From Jaltomata sinuosa (taxonomy: Eukaryota; Streptophyta; Magnoliopsida; Solanales; Solanaceae), in the NCBI GenBank assembly GCA_003996215.1, contig QJPP01001617.1, forward strand, positions 310,001 to 374,000: 64,000 nucleotides of DNA, read 5' to 3'. Position numbers and translations under genes: made by a program. Each line of letters opens with the position of its first letter. Position 1 is the first letter of the stretch. A model generated the notes under the pieces. The model was not told where the DNA came from. It ran no database searches and saw only the letters and a list, made by a program, of their open reading frames with translations. Below are positions 23,936-35,656 of this stretch, piece after piece.

Positions 23936-24302
23936 TTTTTTTTTGTATATAGTTTTATTGATTGGCGCGAGACACACGTGCAAGGTACGTACACTAAACT
24001 AATTTATTTATAAGAGTAATATTGGGAAAAAATGATGAATTTCTTTTGATTTGCTAAAACGGATAAGTAAAATAAATCTATTTTTAAATAATGATCAAGT
24101 AAAATAAAACAGAGGAAGTATTAAAATATAACCTAAATAAACTTGGAGGAAAGATTTGTTCCACAAGTTTTGCTATGAACTAAAGGTCAATTGCTATTTC
24201 GAAATATCTCAAAACAAAATATTTTCAATAATAACAAAGTTAACAATTGTTACAAGTAAATTATATTGGTGACGTGAGTTTAATATTACAAATCACAAAC
24301 AA
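23936..24302. other. AT-rich intergenic DNA with a MITE terminus remnant
   Basis: No gene. Near 24095-24122, AAGTAAAATAAAACAGAGGA resembles one end of the inverted-repeat family that is complete at 33503-33749, but no partner end was found. Confidence 0.4.
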
Positions 24303-24793
24303 TTTTTTTTTTGGATAACAGGATATATTATATTATATTAATAGTTGCTTACAGACACAGAGGTAGTTGCTATATTATCACTACTGCTAGTAACTACAAA
24401 AAGATTATCAAAACAGACTGGCTTATTACAAGTGGTCCTTAGTACTAGTTTAGTAGAATTATCCCCCTCTTGATCAGCTTTAAGTAGTGGGATGACTAGA
24501 TCAGGCAGAGTTAGCATAATATTAATTTGTATAAATAATATCAGTTTAGAACTTATTCCAGATAAAACATTTGCTGCCTTATTGGCTTGTCGAAAGCTAT
24601 GGCGGACCACTAAACTCCCCAACCTCCTTTGCATCGATCTACAAGATGCAATAGTAGAAGAGTAAATTGATTGCAAATGTTTCAGAGCCTGTAAAACTTT
24701 CGTGGAATCAGTTTCTACTTCAAGGGAAACTAGATGGTAAGAAAGGGGTACATGAAGGCCTGTGTTAAGGGCATCTGATTCAGACATTGTATG
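24303..24793 (-). pseudogene. LINE (non-LTR retrotransposon) 3' end with RNase H-like domain
   Basis: The minus-strand frame 24787-24338 reads LEVETDSTKVLQALKHLQSI, then RRLGSLVVRHSFRQANKAAN and LLKADQEGDN. The E-x-D-S pattern and the R-x(2)-N-x-A-A end are typical of the RNase H domain at the C-terminus of plant L1-type LINEs. A run of ten T on the plus strand at 24303-24312 marks a poly(A)-like 3' end. The 5' part, including endonuclease and reverse transcriptase, is missing, as is usual for truncated LINE copies. Confidence 0.75.
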
Positions 24794-24983
24794 GTTATAA
24801 GCTATTATGAAGCTAAATTGAAAATATCATTTTTAAAATGATTCCTATATTTTTATAACACATATTTTACTATGGGGGTATTTGGCCATGAAAATAATTT
24901 TTTTTGTTTGAAAATTTTAAAGTTGGAATTGTGTTTAGTTATACTTTTTGCAATAAATATTTAAAATTTGAATGTATTTTAAA
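24794..24983. other. AT-rich DNA with left part of a GGTATTTGGCCATG-type MITE
   Basis: At 24872-24983, GGGGGTATTTGGCCATGAAA and the AT-rich text after it match the start of elements at 32585 and about 33985. The long-armed element at 24984 appears to interrupt it. Its far end was not recovered with certainty to the right of 26237. Confidence 0.4.
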
Positions 24984-26237
24984 AAACAGAGAAAGACCTA
25001 AATTACTCTTCAAGTATTGAAAATGGTGCAAATATACCCTTCTTCCACATTTGGGCTCTAAAATGTCCTTTTCATCCACCTTTGAGCTCTAAAATACCCT
25101 TATCATCTACCTTTGGACCCTATTTTGCCCTTTCTCTTAACAAACCCCTTTAGGAAAAATGATTAGGATTTTCATTTAATATGTAACAACATTTTATTTG
25201 TTGAAATTTTTATTAATCAAAATCTATTAACTTACAAACCCAATTTGGATCCTAGATTTAGCTTCCCTTCATTTTTCATTTCCCCATTTTTTTCAAGTTC
25301 TTAGTTAGATTAGAGACATATGTCATAGATTTAATTTAATGACTAAGATTTAGTAAAATAAAAATAAGTCTTCATTATGATTAAAATAATTAATTACTTT
25401 CATTTATTTACTCCAAAATATAAGGCAATTCCACAATTCTAGCCATTAAATTTATTTTTAATTATACTATTATTTATTTTGTCAAATATTCAAATATCTG
25501 ATTGCTATATTATTTATAATACAGGAATAAAGTTATACTAATTTTAGTTGTAATTTTTTTTAAAGCGAGAGGACTTCTCTTCCAACATTGAAATTCCTTT
25601 CCAACATACAAAATTAAGCTAAAAATAATTTGAGTGAAAAATATTATAGCAAAAAAATTAAAGTAAAAATGATGCAGGACAAAATTTACTCAAGCCTCAA
25701 GGCAAGTGAGAATATTTTTTTATATTTAGGAAAGATATCTTGTACAACTAAAATTGTGAGATTAAAATAATATTTTGCAAGTAAATATATGAAAGTAATT
25801 AATTATTTTGATCATAATTAAGACTTATTTTTAATTTACTAAATCTCATCATTAAATTAAATCAATGACATATCTCTCTAATCTAAATCAGAATTTGAAA
25901 AAAATGGAGAGATAAGAAATGAAGAGGAGCTGAATCTGGGACTCGAATTAGATTTATGAGTTAATAGGTTTTGATTAATTAAAATTTTAACAAATAAAAT
26001 GTTGTTACATATTAAATGAAAATCTTAATCATTTTTCTTTAAGAGTTTGTTAAGGAAAAGGGCAAAATAGGGCCCAAAGGTGGATGTGAAGGGTATTTTA
26101 GAGCCCAAAGGTGGATGAAAAAGGTATTTTAGAGCCCAAAAGTGGATGAAAAGAATATTTTAGAGCCCAATGGTGGAAGAAATATATATTTGTACCATTT
26201 TCAATACTTGAAGGATAATTTAAGCCCTTTTCCGTTT
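24984..26237. mobile_element. Non-coding DNA element with about 450-base terminal inverted arms
   Basis: The left arm (24984 to about 25445) and right arm (about 25752-26237) are inverted copies. For example, CAAGTATTGAAAATGGTGCA at 25011 pairs with the complement of the text ending near 26211, and TTACTTTCATTTATTTACTC near 25395 pairs with 25777-25799. The centre (25446-25751) is AT-rich and unpaired. Each arm carries a short tandem repeat built on GGGTATTTTAGAGCCCAAAG. No transposase frame is present. Long arms suggest a Mutator-like non-autonomous element. No clean nine-base target duplication was seen. Confidence 0.75.
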
Positions 26238-26935
26238 ACAAAAATATGAAAAATAAAGAATTAGAATAAATTTGACAAAGAACAATTTATAAAAGTGAAA
26301 ACATGATTTAAGGCGTTTTTCAAATTCCAAATAGAACTTAAGTTAAATTTGATTTTTTTATTGTCTAACACTGATTTTCAAATACAGTAAAATAAAATCG
26401 GAAAAAGGAGAAAATATTCACTCCAAGCTAATTTAAAGATACAATCTTGAACTAGTAATTTATAATTTTAGTATTGGAGTGCTATTTATTTGGTGTGGAC
26501 GTAACTAATTTTCACTTGAAACAAAAGATCCAATCTTGAACTACTATTTCATCGACATCCAAAAGGCGAAAACTCTAAATATAGCCAAAGCAAATATCTG
26601 TCTGTAATAATAATAGTAGTAGTGTTTATAGTTTTTTATATACACGTAGCTTTCGTCAGTTTAGCATATTTTACACGCCTCGAGTCTTTTGGTGTTTACC
26701 CTTTTGTATTTTCTTGCCTTTACTTGTTCAAAGACTCGATCTTTTTCCATATTATTCTCCTGAGAGAGTCTGGGTCCAAAGGGTAAAATTTGCTAGATCA
26801 TTAATATTTATGATCTGCGTGACATCAACATTTGAATTTTTTTTTCATGTAAAATTTGCAGCTGCCTGGAGGGGTTGAATTTGGAGTTTTCCTGATCTGG
26901 GTCATCTTTATTTTTCTCCATCTGAGGACGTGAAG
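26238..26935 (+). promoter_or_regulatory. Upstream region and probable 5' UTR of the vacuolar sorting receptor gene
   Basis: About 700 bases separate the long-armed element from the ATG at 26936. A TATA-like TTTTTATATACACG is at 26633-26646, which would place a start about 270 bases before the ATG. A possible small 5' UTR intron runs from GT at 26783 to AG at 26861, but this is only a splice-site match. No specific transcription factor site is claimed. Confidence 0.45.
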
Positions 26936-29900
26936 ATGAAGGAAAAGCTAGGGTTTATAGTGAGTGTATGGTTTCTGCTGTGTGGTTCTTGTTTGGGTAG
27001 ATTCGTGGTGGAGAAGAACAGCTTGAGAGTAACATCCCCTGACTCAATTAAAGAGGTGTATGAGTGTGCAATTGGCAACTTTGGGGTCCCACAGTATGGA
27101 GGAACCATGGTTGGTATTGTTATGTACCCAAAAACTAATCAAAAATCATGCAAGAATTTTTCAGATTTTGATATCTCCTTCAAATCTAAGCCTGGAGGCA
27201 TGCCAGTCTTCCTTCTTGTTGATAGAGGAGGTAAAGTTTCCAACTATTCAATGGGATTTATTTTGCTCTTCACTGAATAATCGGGAAGTATTATTTATGC
27301 ATGTTTTTTTGTATTTGGAGTGGTTTTGCTTGCTAACTTATTATAGCAGTTTCATGTTGAAACAAATTTACACAATGTATCCACTTACATTAACTTATAA
27401 GAGTATATACCATTTATCATCAACGGATGATTGTAAAGCTTGTATAAACTGTGTACATCTAACTCGTGCTTTCTTGTTCTTTGTTGGTTCATGTGTATGT
27501 TCCTGTGTTGGCAGATTGCTATTTCACACTGAAGGCTTGGAATGCTCAGCAAGCTGGAGCAGGCGCTATTCTTGTTGCTGATGACCGTGTTGAACCTTTA
27601 ATTACCATGGACACCCCCGAGGAAGAGGACGCAAAGGCAGATTATTTGCAAGATATAACTATTCCATCGGCTTTAATTAGCAAATCTCTTGGGGATAGCA
27701 TCAAGAAGGAACTATCTAGAGGAGAAATGGTTAATATAAACCTCGATTGGAGAGAGGCTCTTCCACATCCCGATGAGCGAGTGGAGTATGAATTTTGGAC
27801 TAATAGTAATGATGAGTGTGGCCCCAAGTGTGAAAGCCAGAGAGAGTTTGTCAAAAACTTCAAGGGGGCTGCCCAGATACTTGAGCAGAAAGGTTATACA
27901 CAGTTCACTCCCCATTACATAACTTGGTATTGCCCGGAGGCTTTTATTTTGAGCAAGCAATGCAAGTCTCAGTGCATCAACCATGGCAGATACTGTGCTC
28001 CAGACCCTGAGCAAGACTTCAGTAAAGGTTATGATGGAAAGGATGTTGTTCTGCAAAATTTACGGCAAGCTTGTTTTTTTAAGGTTGCCAATGAAAGTGG
28101 AAAACCCTGGTTGTGGTGGGATTATGTCACTGACTTTGCAATAAGATGTCCAATGAAAGAGAAGAAATACACAAAAGAATGTGCAGATCAAGTAATCAAG
28201 TCACTTGGTAGGTTGAAGTTTCTTTCCTTTCATATTTCTGTTTGTTTTCACTTTATGCACATCATTGCTTTACTGTTGTACATTTGGTGTTGATGAAGCC
28301 ATAAGTTTAGCACAATCCATATTTTCCTCTCTCTTGTAAGGTGGTGGTGCTGGTCATTCGTTGCTATTGGTAACTGTATTTTTTTGTGGTATTTCTGTCT
28401 TTTCATCCTTGTTTATGAGCTGTGAGAGCTAGAAAATATCATCATTATTGTGCAACTTTTGTAATCTACCAAAAGATCGTAGTTTTGTTGAGCTTGGTCT
28501 CATATATTTATTATCCTGCTTGAGCTTGAATGGATTTGTTTGGCTGCAATCAAAATATACACAGTTGAATCAATCTTCTTTCTTGCATACTACTTTTGAT
28601 CTTCTTTCTTGCATACTATTTTTGTTTTCATATTAATACTTCGATTGACAATATTCTATAAAAAAGTTCCGTATGGTAATAAGAAACCCCGATAGCACGT
28701 GATAGCTTTGCTATGCGCTTTATACTTATTCCTTTACTTAACCGTTCAAGTATCAGAAATGGGCCAAATGATCACCCTCCATGTGTTCTCTCCGGAGCTA
28801 AGGTCTCTGCTGTGCATGGCTATACAAATTTTTTCCTTGTTATGTGGTTCTTGTTCTTTAATTAATACTCCTTGCTCCTTATAGGAATTAGAAATGACGT
28901 CTTGAATTCCTTTTTTCTTTCAATGGACTCTGCAGGCTTTGACGTCAAACAGATCGAAAAATGTGTTGGAGATCCTGAAGCAGACACTGACAACCCTGTT
29001 CTTAAGGCTGAACAGGACACCCAGGTGTGTGTCCTACAGAAGTGATAGAACAGATCTTCTGTATTTCCTCTGAGACTATGTTGAATTGAATTTGCACTTT
29101 TTACATTGCTTCTTTTCAGATAGGTAAGGGTGCTCGTGGGGATGTGACAATCTTGCCAACTCTCGTTATAAACAATAGACAGTACAGAGGTATACCTCGT
29201 TTGATTTAAGAGTGGAAGTGTGTTTGACTTAAATAAAATGATTCTTATTTTGAAGTATTTATCTTCATCTTAGGTAAGCTGGACAAGGGAGCAGTCCTCA
29301 AGGCAATTTGTTCAGGTTTTGAGGAGACAACCGAGCCTGCAATTTGTTTAACTGAAGGTCATTTTCCTTGATCTTTTTTTCATCTTGAATGCTAATAATT
29401 ATTTGGTATCAGCTTCTTGCTGCTTGTGACTTTTCTTTAAGATGGGACAAAAGTCTGAAAGATGTCTCTTACTGGTGGGATCTTCCTCAGTTCTTTTTTG
29501 TATTTCCAATGGTGTTGAATCATTTTCTTGTTTACAAAGACTGGTGAAAATATAAGAAGTGAGAGAATATTGCCGGTATAAATTCTTGCTGATGTTTTTG
29601 GCTACCCGATATATTCCAACTTTTAATCTGATGAGATAAAAACTACATTAGCTACAATTGCTACATTAAACTCGGATTATTCCATTGGAACAGGCTTTAA
29701 GGACCAGCTAGTCTGTAGTTTATCTGTTCTTCCAACATGGTGGTATTCAAAAGTTGTTTTAATACTTGCTTTACAGAAATAGAAACAAATGAATGCTTAG
29801 AATCAAACGGTGGGTGCTGGCAGGACAAGGCTGCTAACATTACAGCGTGCCAGGTAGAGTTATTTGTCTAAAGACTGCTCATATGTTGAACCTTATTTGG

Positions 29901-32171
29901 CAAAGTTCCAGTTTTGTTTGCTTCTAGTTCAATTTCCAATCCATGCACAAAATTATGATGCAGGATACTTTCCGTGGTAGAGTATGTGAATGCCCAGTAG
30001 TTCAGGGAGTAAAATTTCTTGGTGATGGTTATACTCACTGTGAAGGTAAGCTTTTCATCCACTAATTGACATCATTTTTCTCACACAACAAACCGGTGTC
30101 ATTGTGATGCATGCATGTTGCCTTCAGAGACTAATCTTTTGTGCCTGTGGTTTGACATGGTTTGACAGCATCTGGAGCATTGCGATGTGAAATAAACAAT
30201 GGAGGCTGTTGGAAGGGAACCCAAAATGGCAGGGTATATTCTGCTTGCATTGTAAGAGGCTTTATTCAAGCATGATTAGCATCACATTTTGAACTGTCCT
30301 CCATAGCAATTCTCATTCTTTTGTGGGAGGCCCTAAGCGCCTTCCTTTCTTTTGGTTTTTACTTGAGCCGTTTATCCAAAGTTTAAGATGTTTTTGTTTC
30401 TTGGGTTCATTAGGCATTTATCTCAAATGACTTTCTGTAGACAGAGGCATTATGTGTCATATCCTTGTCTTGTCAGGACGATCACACAAAGGGTTGCAAA
30501 TGTCCACCAGGATTCAGAGGGGATGGAGTTACCAGTTGTGAGGGTATGTAGAATTTGTTCATTATGTATCAATCCATCGACTTATATTGTTCCCGGAGAG
30601 CATTTCAGCATTTAATTCTTTATTTCTTGTGATTTGGATTCTGTGTCTGCTTAATTGACCGAAAAATATTTGCACCTTTTTCTTTCTAAGAGACCAAATC
30701 TTTTAACTTCATGTCATAGGGTCACATTAATCAGTATATGCCAACGAGGTTGGAGTCGGAATAGTATTGCTCTCTGTTTTATAGCACTTTTGTTAAAAAA
30801 TAATCTTGTTATTCTTAAAGTTCGTCTTCAATTTTGGCCCTTCTTCAGATATTGATGAATGCAAGGAGAAGCTGGCTTGCCAGTGTGCTGAATGCAAATG
30901 CAAGAACACTTGGGGTAGTTATGATTGCAGTTGCAGTGGCAATTTGTTGTACATGCATGAACATGACACATGTATAAGTAAGTTGGGAAGCTGTCAATTG
31001 ATGAAACTATACTTGTAATGGTAAACATAGGGCTTCTTATATACTTGGCTTTGGTGAAGGCAGTTAAGTTTTCATAATATGATGTTTCTTTATAATAGGT
31101 AAGTTTTAATAATATGATGTTTGTGATATTAGCATGATTTATCTTGTTGAAATGTAATAGAATTTTGCCAACCGCATACCAAAGACTTTGATCTACTTAC
31201 TTTTTTTTCAAAGTTGCATGTCTATCGTTGTCTTCTGCGACTAAGTTTGTTGGAGCTATTGCAGGCAAAGATGCCAAGTCAGAGTTCAGCTGGGGCCTTG
31301 TTTGGACTATCATCTTGGGTTTGGCTGTTGCAGGGGTTGCAGCATATGCTGTGTACAAGTATAGGATCCGGGTATGTCATACGATGTTTTTAGTTTTCAT
31401 CAAAGACAGACAACTGTCACCTGTTGAAAACACAGAACTAAAAGCATTTGAAATGTTGTGCTGGTGCTAATTAACCAGTTTTTCCATGATAATTAACGAA
31501 TGATCTTCAGAACTAATGCTGTTAGAAAAAGTGATTTGGGAATTCAAAAATACTTAGACAAGACAAACTCCTTGGATGCTTTTCCTTTTGGATTTTGCAT
31601 TTGAGTTACCTGTTGAAGTTTTGTTTAATCCTTAAAAATACATGGTTGATGGGAAGGCCAGCAAATTCCTTTTGTTTTACCATAAGTGTCAGTTATAAGC
31701 TTTCACTCGAGTCTTACATGAAAAAAATCTCCAGAATGAGATGTGCCACCAAATCTCACCATATTAATAAAAACAAGAAAGTTCAGCACTTCTAGAGTAA
31801 ATATCAAGTTCTTGGAGTGGGATATCTTTCTTTGATTCTCACAGAGAGAGGGGTTTAAAGGTTTCTTTCTGACGCCATATTTCTCTCCGATCACCATCTT
31901 TGGGACAGATTCTTCTGTTCTTTTCAAGCGATTTTTACCTCTCTTGGAATTAGCATTAGATCCATTGGCATGTAGAGATACATGACTCCCAGATTCAATG
32001 CAGTTTCTTAAATCTGTTTTCTCGTTCAATGTTGCTTTCACCTTTTCATTAAATCCTGGAACCTTGTATGTGCAGAGATACATGGACTCAGAGATTCGCG
32101 CTATCATGGCACAATATATGCCTTTGGATCAAGGAGAGGGGGATAATCATGTTCCCCACGGGAATGTCTAA
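26936..32171 (+). CDS. VSR: Vacuolar sorting receptor (VSR/BP80 family), 12 exons, 623 aa
   Basis: Exons: 26936-27230, 27515-28207, 28936-29024, 29120-29189, 29274-29357, 29777-29853, 29964-30045, 30169-30251, 30477-30543, 30849-30977, 31265-31371, 32076-32171. All introns are GT-AG and all phases join; the stop TAA is at 32169. The ATG at 26936 opens a signal peptide (about residues 1-21, LGFIVSVWFLLCGSCLG). A protease-associated domain follows (about 50-165), then the VSR-specific luminal region with CPEAFILSKQC. Three EGF repeats span about 415-557, the last a calcium-binding type starting DIDECKEK. One membrane helix (567-587) precedes a short tail with YMPL (606-609), a tyrosine sorting signal for clathrin adaptors. 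The family carries soluble proteins with vacuolar sorting signals from Golgi/TGN to prevacuolar compartments. Length and exon layout fit an intact gene. Exons were found by eye; no transcript evidence is available here. Confidence 0.96.
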
Positions 32172-32584
32172 TGATAGATCATTGCTGAAGAATGATGATG
32201 GCCTGGATAGAATTCAGCCTCCACTCGATGTCTGCCACCAGTTAGTCAGCTTAAAATCTTTCTTATGCCATTCCTCTAGAATACTTCTCTCTCGTCGTCT
32301 AAACAAGTTAGATCTTATTTATGTACATGTATGTCCTAACAATGCACATAAACACCAATAATAGGAATTTTCCTTGAATTGGATTTGCGCAATGTTTCAC
32401 TTCTGGAAATAAGGAAATGCGCAGTATCAGTTTGTATTCCACTTGAGAGCATTTTGCATTGCACAACATGGTGGTATGAATGGGTGGTAAGGGGGTCATG
32501 ATTATGCCATCTTTTCCTGTTTTGGATCGAAGAATAATTAATTGATTGATGCCATCTCCTTTGCTCTTGTAAAGGATCAATTTT
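32172..32584 (+). other. 3' UTR and downstream flank of the VSR gene
   Basis: Non-coding DNA after the TAA. AATAAT-type motifs near 32357 and 32532 could serve as near-upstream polyadenylation elements, but no strong site can be picked. The flank ends at a small inverted-repeat element. Confidence 0.45.
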
Positions 32585-32815
32585 TAGGCCCCGTTTGGCC
32601 ATGAAAACCAAATACAAATGGGAGTTGGAGTTGGAGTTGTGTTTGGTCATGAATATAAATTGGAGTTATTTTTGATTTTTTGTGAGATAAGTGGGAGTGA
32701 AAAAAGTGAAAACAAGTTTTTCATGTCGGAATTTTTAAAAATTTTTTGGCCAAACACCATTTTCGAAATTTAACTCCGGAAAAAAGCAAAAAAATTTCAA
32801 TGGCCAAACGCCTAC
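32585..32815. mobile_element. MITE with GTTTGGCCAT terminal inverted repeats
   Basis: Left end TAGGCCCCGTTTGGCCATGA and right end ATGGCCAAACGCCTA are inverted partners with a two-base gap. The 231-base body is AT-rich and non-coding. Flanking TTA on both sides could be a target duplication. The superfamily is left open (hAT- or Harbinger-like). It lies about 410 bases after the VSR stop codon. Confidence 0.65.
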
Positions 32816-33116
32816 TTATTATCCAACAGCTGAATGGATTAGTAGAATGTGTACCAATTGTCAGATATGGCCGCTGCCACAATGTTCTCAATCGGCACGG
32901 GGGTGATTTTACAAGAATGACTTTGAAAATGAGTTATGAGTGAACTTTAATTTTTGACCCCGCTTGTTTTATGATAAGATTTCAAGTTTAACAAGTTACT
33001 TTGAACTTTGAAGCTTTGTTCATGAGGCAAGTAGGGGTTAAAAGTTCAAACACCATCTATTTTCAAGGTCATTATTTGTAATTCCCGATTGACTGATTAC
33101 TGTTATTGTTCAAAAC
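32816..33116. other. Intergenic, no feature seen
   Basis: AT-rich DNA between two inverted-repeat elements. No gene or repeat structure was recognised. Confidence 0.4.
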
Positions 33117-33502
33117 TTTTTGGCCTAATATATCGATAATATCTATTTCAATTAAGCACCTAAACATGTGTTTTCAAGGGGTTGAAGCACCTATTATGCC
33201 GTCACATAAGGTGTCACGTCTTTAATTATACATGTCAAAATTAATTGAATCAAATATGAGTTTTATGATTTATTGAGGCTAATGTGTAACAAAGGAGGCG
33301 ACATATTTTAAGCAGAAAAAGTCATATATACCCTCGAATTATCGAAAATGGTATGTAAATATCGTGTGTTATACTTTTAGGTTATTTGTGTCCCTGTCGT
33401 CTAACTTGTGGTACTTATATACCCCTTATCTGTTAAATGTCTTGGTTCAAGTCTTAAAATAAACACGTGGAGGGTTGAGATTAATTTTTGCCAAAAATGA
33501 TA

Positions 33503-33749
33503 CTCCCTCTATTTCAATTTGTTTGACCTACTTTCCTTTTTAGTCCGTTTAAAAAAGAATGACCCTTTTCTTTTTTGACAACTCTTTAATTTCAACTTTT
33601 CACATGGTATGTTTAGGACCATAAGATTAAAGGGCATTTTAATACATTTGTCATATTTTTAATTTAAAATCACAAAATTCAAAAATCTTTTTTATTTTCT
33701 TAAACTCCGTGCCAAGTCAAAATAGATCACTCATATTGAAACAGAGGGA
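33503..33749. mobile_element. Stowaway-like MITE, nested
   Basis: Ends are CTCCCTCTATTTCAAT and ATTGAAACAGAGGGA, an inverted pair with one mismatch, flanked by TA at 33501-33502 and 33750-33751 as expected for Tc1/mariner-type insertions. The 247-base body is non-coding. It sits just inside the left arm of the larger element and therefore inserted later. Confidence 0.8.
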
Positions 33750-34239
33750 TAACTTTTTCAAGAAAAATTATGGTGGGCGAGGCATGTCATAGTTGTGTGA
33801 GTGTATTTTTAATTGATAAAAGACATATTGTGGGTCCCATTCCATGATAACTACTACTTTTCTCTTCTCACCCCTCCACCCCACCTTCTTCCATTCACCC
33901 CTCCCGCTAACATAGAACACTACTTTTTATTTTTTAATTTATTTATCGATGTCATTTCAAGGCACAGTGAACAGTGGTAGTGTATATTTGGTTATGAAAA
34001 TATAAAAAAATATTTTATTTAAAAATTAGAGTTGGAGTTTTGTTGATCATACTTTTTGTAATAAATATTTAGGATTGAAAATTTTCAGATAAATTCATCA
34101 GTGGTTATTCAATTCCGAGTTTATCACACAATTTTTTTTTATTTTCTTGTTATATAAAAGTTATTTAACTTTAAAATTTATCACACAAAAATAATTTTTT
34201 ATCACATAAAAGTCATCTACTTTAAAATTTATCACATAA

Positions 34240-34550
34240 TTTTTTTTAAAAGGTGTTCATGTATTTTACCAGGGGGGGATTCATGGGTGAGTGGGTAGGA
34301 GTTGAGTGGAGGGTTACAGAAACTCAGTAACTTTTTGCACGAATATTGTATTTGAATTTGAAAAATTCAGTAAATATATAAGAATTATGAATTGAAAATT
34401 CATAAACAAAGTGTTGATCTAGTGCCAGAAAAGGGACTTGTTAATCTTTATGACCTCTTGGTTGAGGGCTCGAATACATTTGGTCACCACGTAGCCTTTA
34501 TTTTATCTCTTTTTATTTTTTAATTTCAGATATGTAAAAATTCACACAAA
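34240..34550. repeat. Dispersed repeat fragment inside the large inverted-repeat element
   Basis: The text from GGGGGGGATTCATGGGTGAG through AAAATTCAGTAAATATATAA to CTAGTGCCAGAAAAGGGACT and GGTTGAGGGCTCGAATACAT resembles a small dispersed repeat I associate with Solanaceae intergenic DNA. A GGGCTCGAAT stretch loosely resembles a pol III B box, but no A box at the right distance was identified. Ends not defined. Confidence 0.3.
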
Positions 34551-35051
34551 CTTCAAATTCTGAATCTGATTCTGTATTTTACCATACAAACGTGTATATT
34601 AGAAAAAACAAAATAGTCAAATCATATTTTTAATATTAGTGATAATGAGAAAAAATTATAACACAAAAATGAAAATAAGAAAAGCAAATATAAATTGTAC
34701 CTCACAACGAATTTAGAATTATGAAGTAAAATATTAATAAGAGAGATTTTTAAAATTATCTCAAATGTAATTAATTTATTTTGATGTGCCATATTATTAT
34801 TTTTGCACAAAATATCATAATTTAGGTAAAATTTACTTTAAATTAATTTAGCTATAGTTAAATGTCTTTTATGTGACAAATTTTTTTAAAAAAAGAATTT
34901 TATTGTATAAACTTTAAAGTTGGGGACTTCCGATGAATGGAAATACTAAGATAAAGAAGAAACAAATTTGTTTGAGTAAATAAATGAAACATCTATTTAA
35001 ATCAAAAAATAAATAAATTGGAAAGCAGCTAGACTAAAAAAATTTGAGAAA

Positions 35052-35074
35052 GGAGAGAGAGAGAGAGAGAGAGA
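35052..35074 (+). repeat. GA dinucleotide microsatellite
   Basis: About eleven uninterrupted GA units in the interior of the large inverted-repeat element, upstream of the gene-like fragment. Confidence 0.9.
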
Positions 35075-35458
35075 AAAGGCAGGAACTTCGACCTATTTTT
35101 ATGAAAATGAAACCCCATATTTCACTTGGCAAATTATGAGAGGAATCTCACATAAATTCTGTCCGCCATCAAATACTTGTGCCAATAAAGTTTTTCAACT
35201 TTTTCTTGTTATGATTGCTAAAGCATCTAACTTTTTTTCTATTGATTGTTGAAACTTCAAATTATTTGTCCTGATTTCACATTCTCAAAAGACATCTTAT
35301 TTTCATCCATTAAAATCTTGCAAACCCCATCTTCTCCAGCACTAATCTCTCGTAAAATTTGATTTCTCTTCTACTTTTTACTCTTTTAGATTTTCCAAGA
35401 TCTATAACTATTTTTTTCTATTTTGGTTGACAAAAGATTCAATTTTTATTTTTGAAGA

Positions 35459-35656
35459 ATGGAAAGTCACGAAAATAGTTGGACGGATCAATGGGAAAGC
35501 CAAAACAACGTCGTGGATGAAGATTATGGGAACAACGAAAAAAATAGCAGCATCAGTGGCAAGAAGATGGAAATCAACGAGGCGATATCGGTAGCGGCGG
35601 TGGGGGCTGACAAGGTGAAGGTTTGCAAATTTAGGGGGATTGGGTTAATTCATTAA
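35459..35656 (+). pseudogene. Captured gene 5' fragment, small acidic/serine-rich protein start
   Basis: A 65-residue frame with a good ATG (MESHENSWTDQWESQNN) preceded by about 200 bases of pyrimidine-rich, UTR-like DNA. Further on it reads NNEKNSSISGKKM and VGADKVKVCKFRGIG. The layout, with a W-x-D-Q-W start and a later GKKM and VKV-x(4)-GI, resembles a family of short plant proteins of unknown function that I can only partly recall. The frame runs into the right arm and stops at 35654. It is GC-richer than its surroundings. Most likely a captured exon carried by the inverted-repeat element rather than a working gene. Confidence 0.45.

Noticed and set aside
27060..27581. 173-residue plus-strand frame overlapping the VSR gene
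   Set aside because: It is in a different frame from exon 1 and crosses the first intron; the spliced VSR model explains the region.
28577..28627. Twin copies of CTTTCTTGCATACTA in VSR intron 2
   Set aside because: A small two-copy slippage repeat deep in an intron, with no sign of function.
31703..32107. Minus-strand frame of 134 residues over the last VSR intron and exon
   Set aside because: Shadow frame opposite an intron and coding exon, with no recognisable domain.
34470..34500. Possible SINE or tRNA-like B box (GGGCTCGAAT)
   Set aside because: No A box at proper distance and no poly(A) or target duplication; kept only as a weak dispersed repeat.
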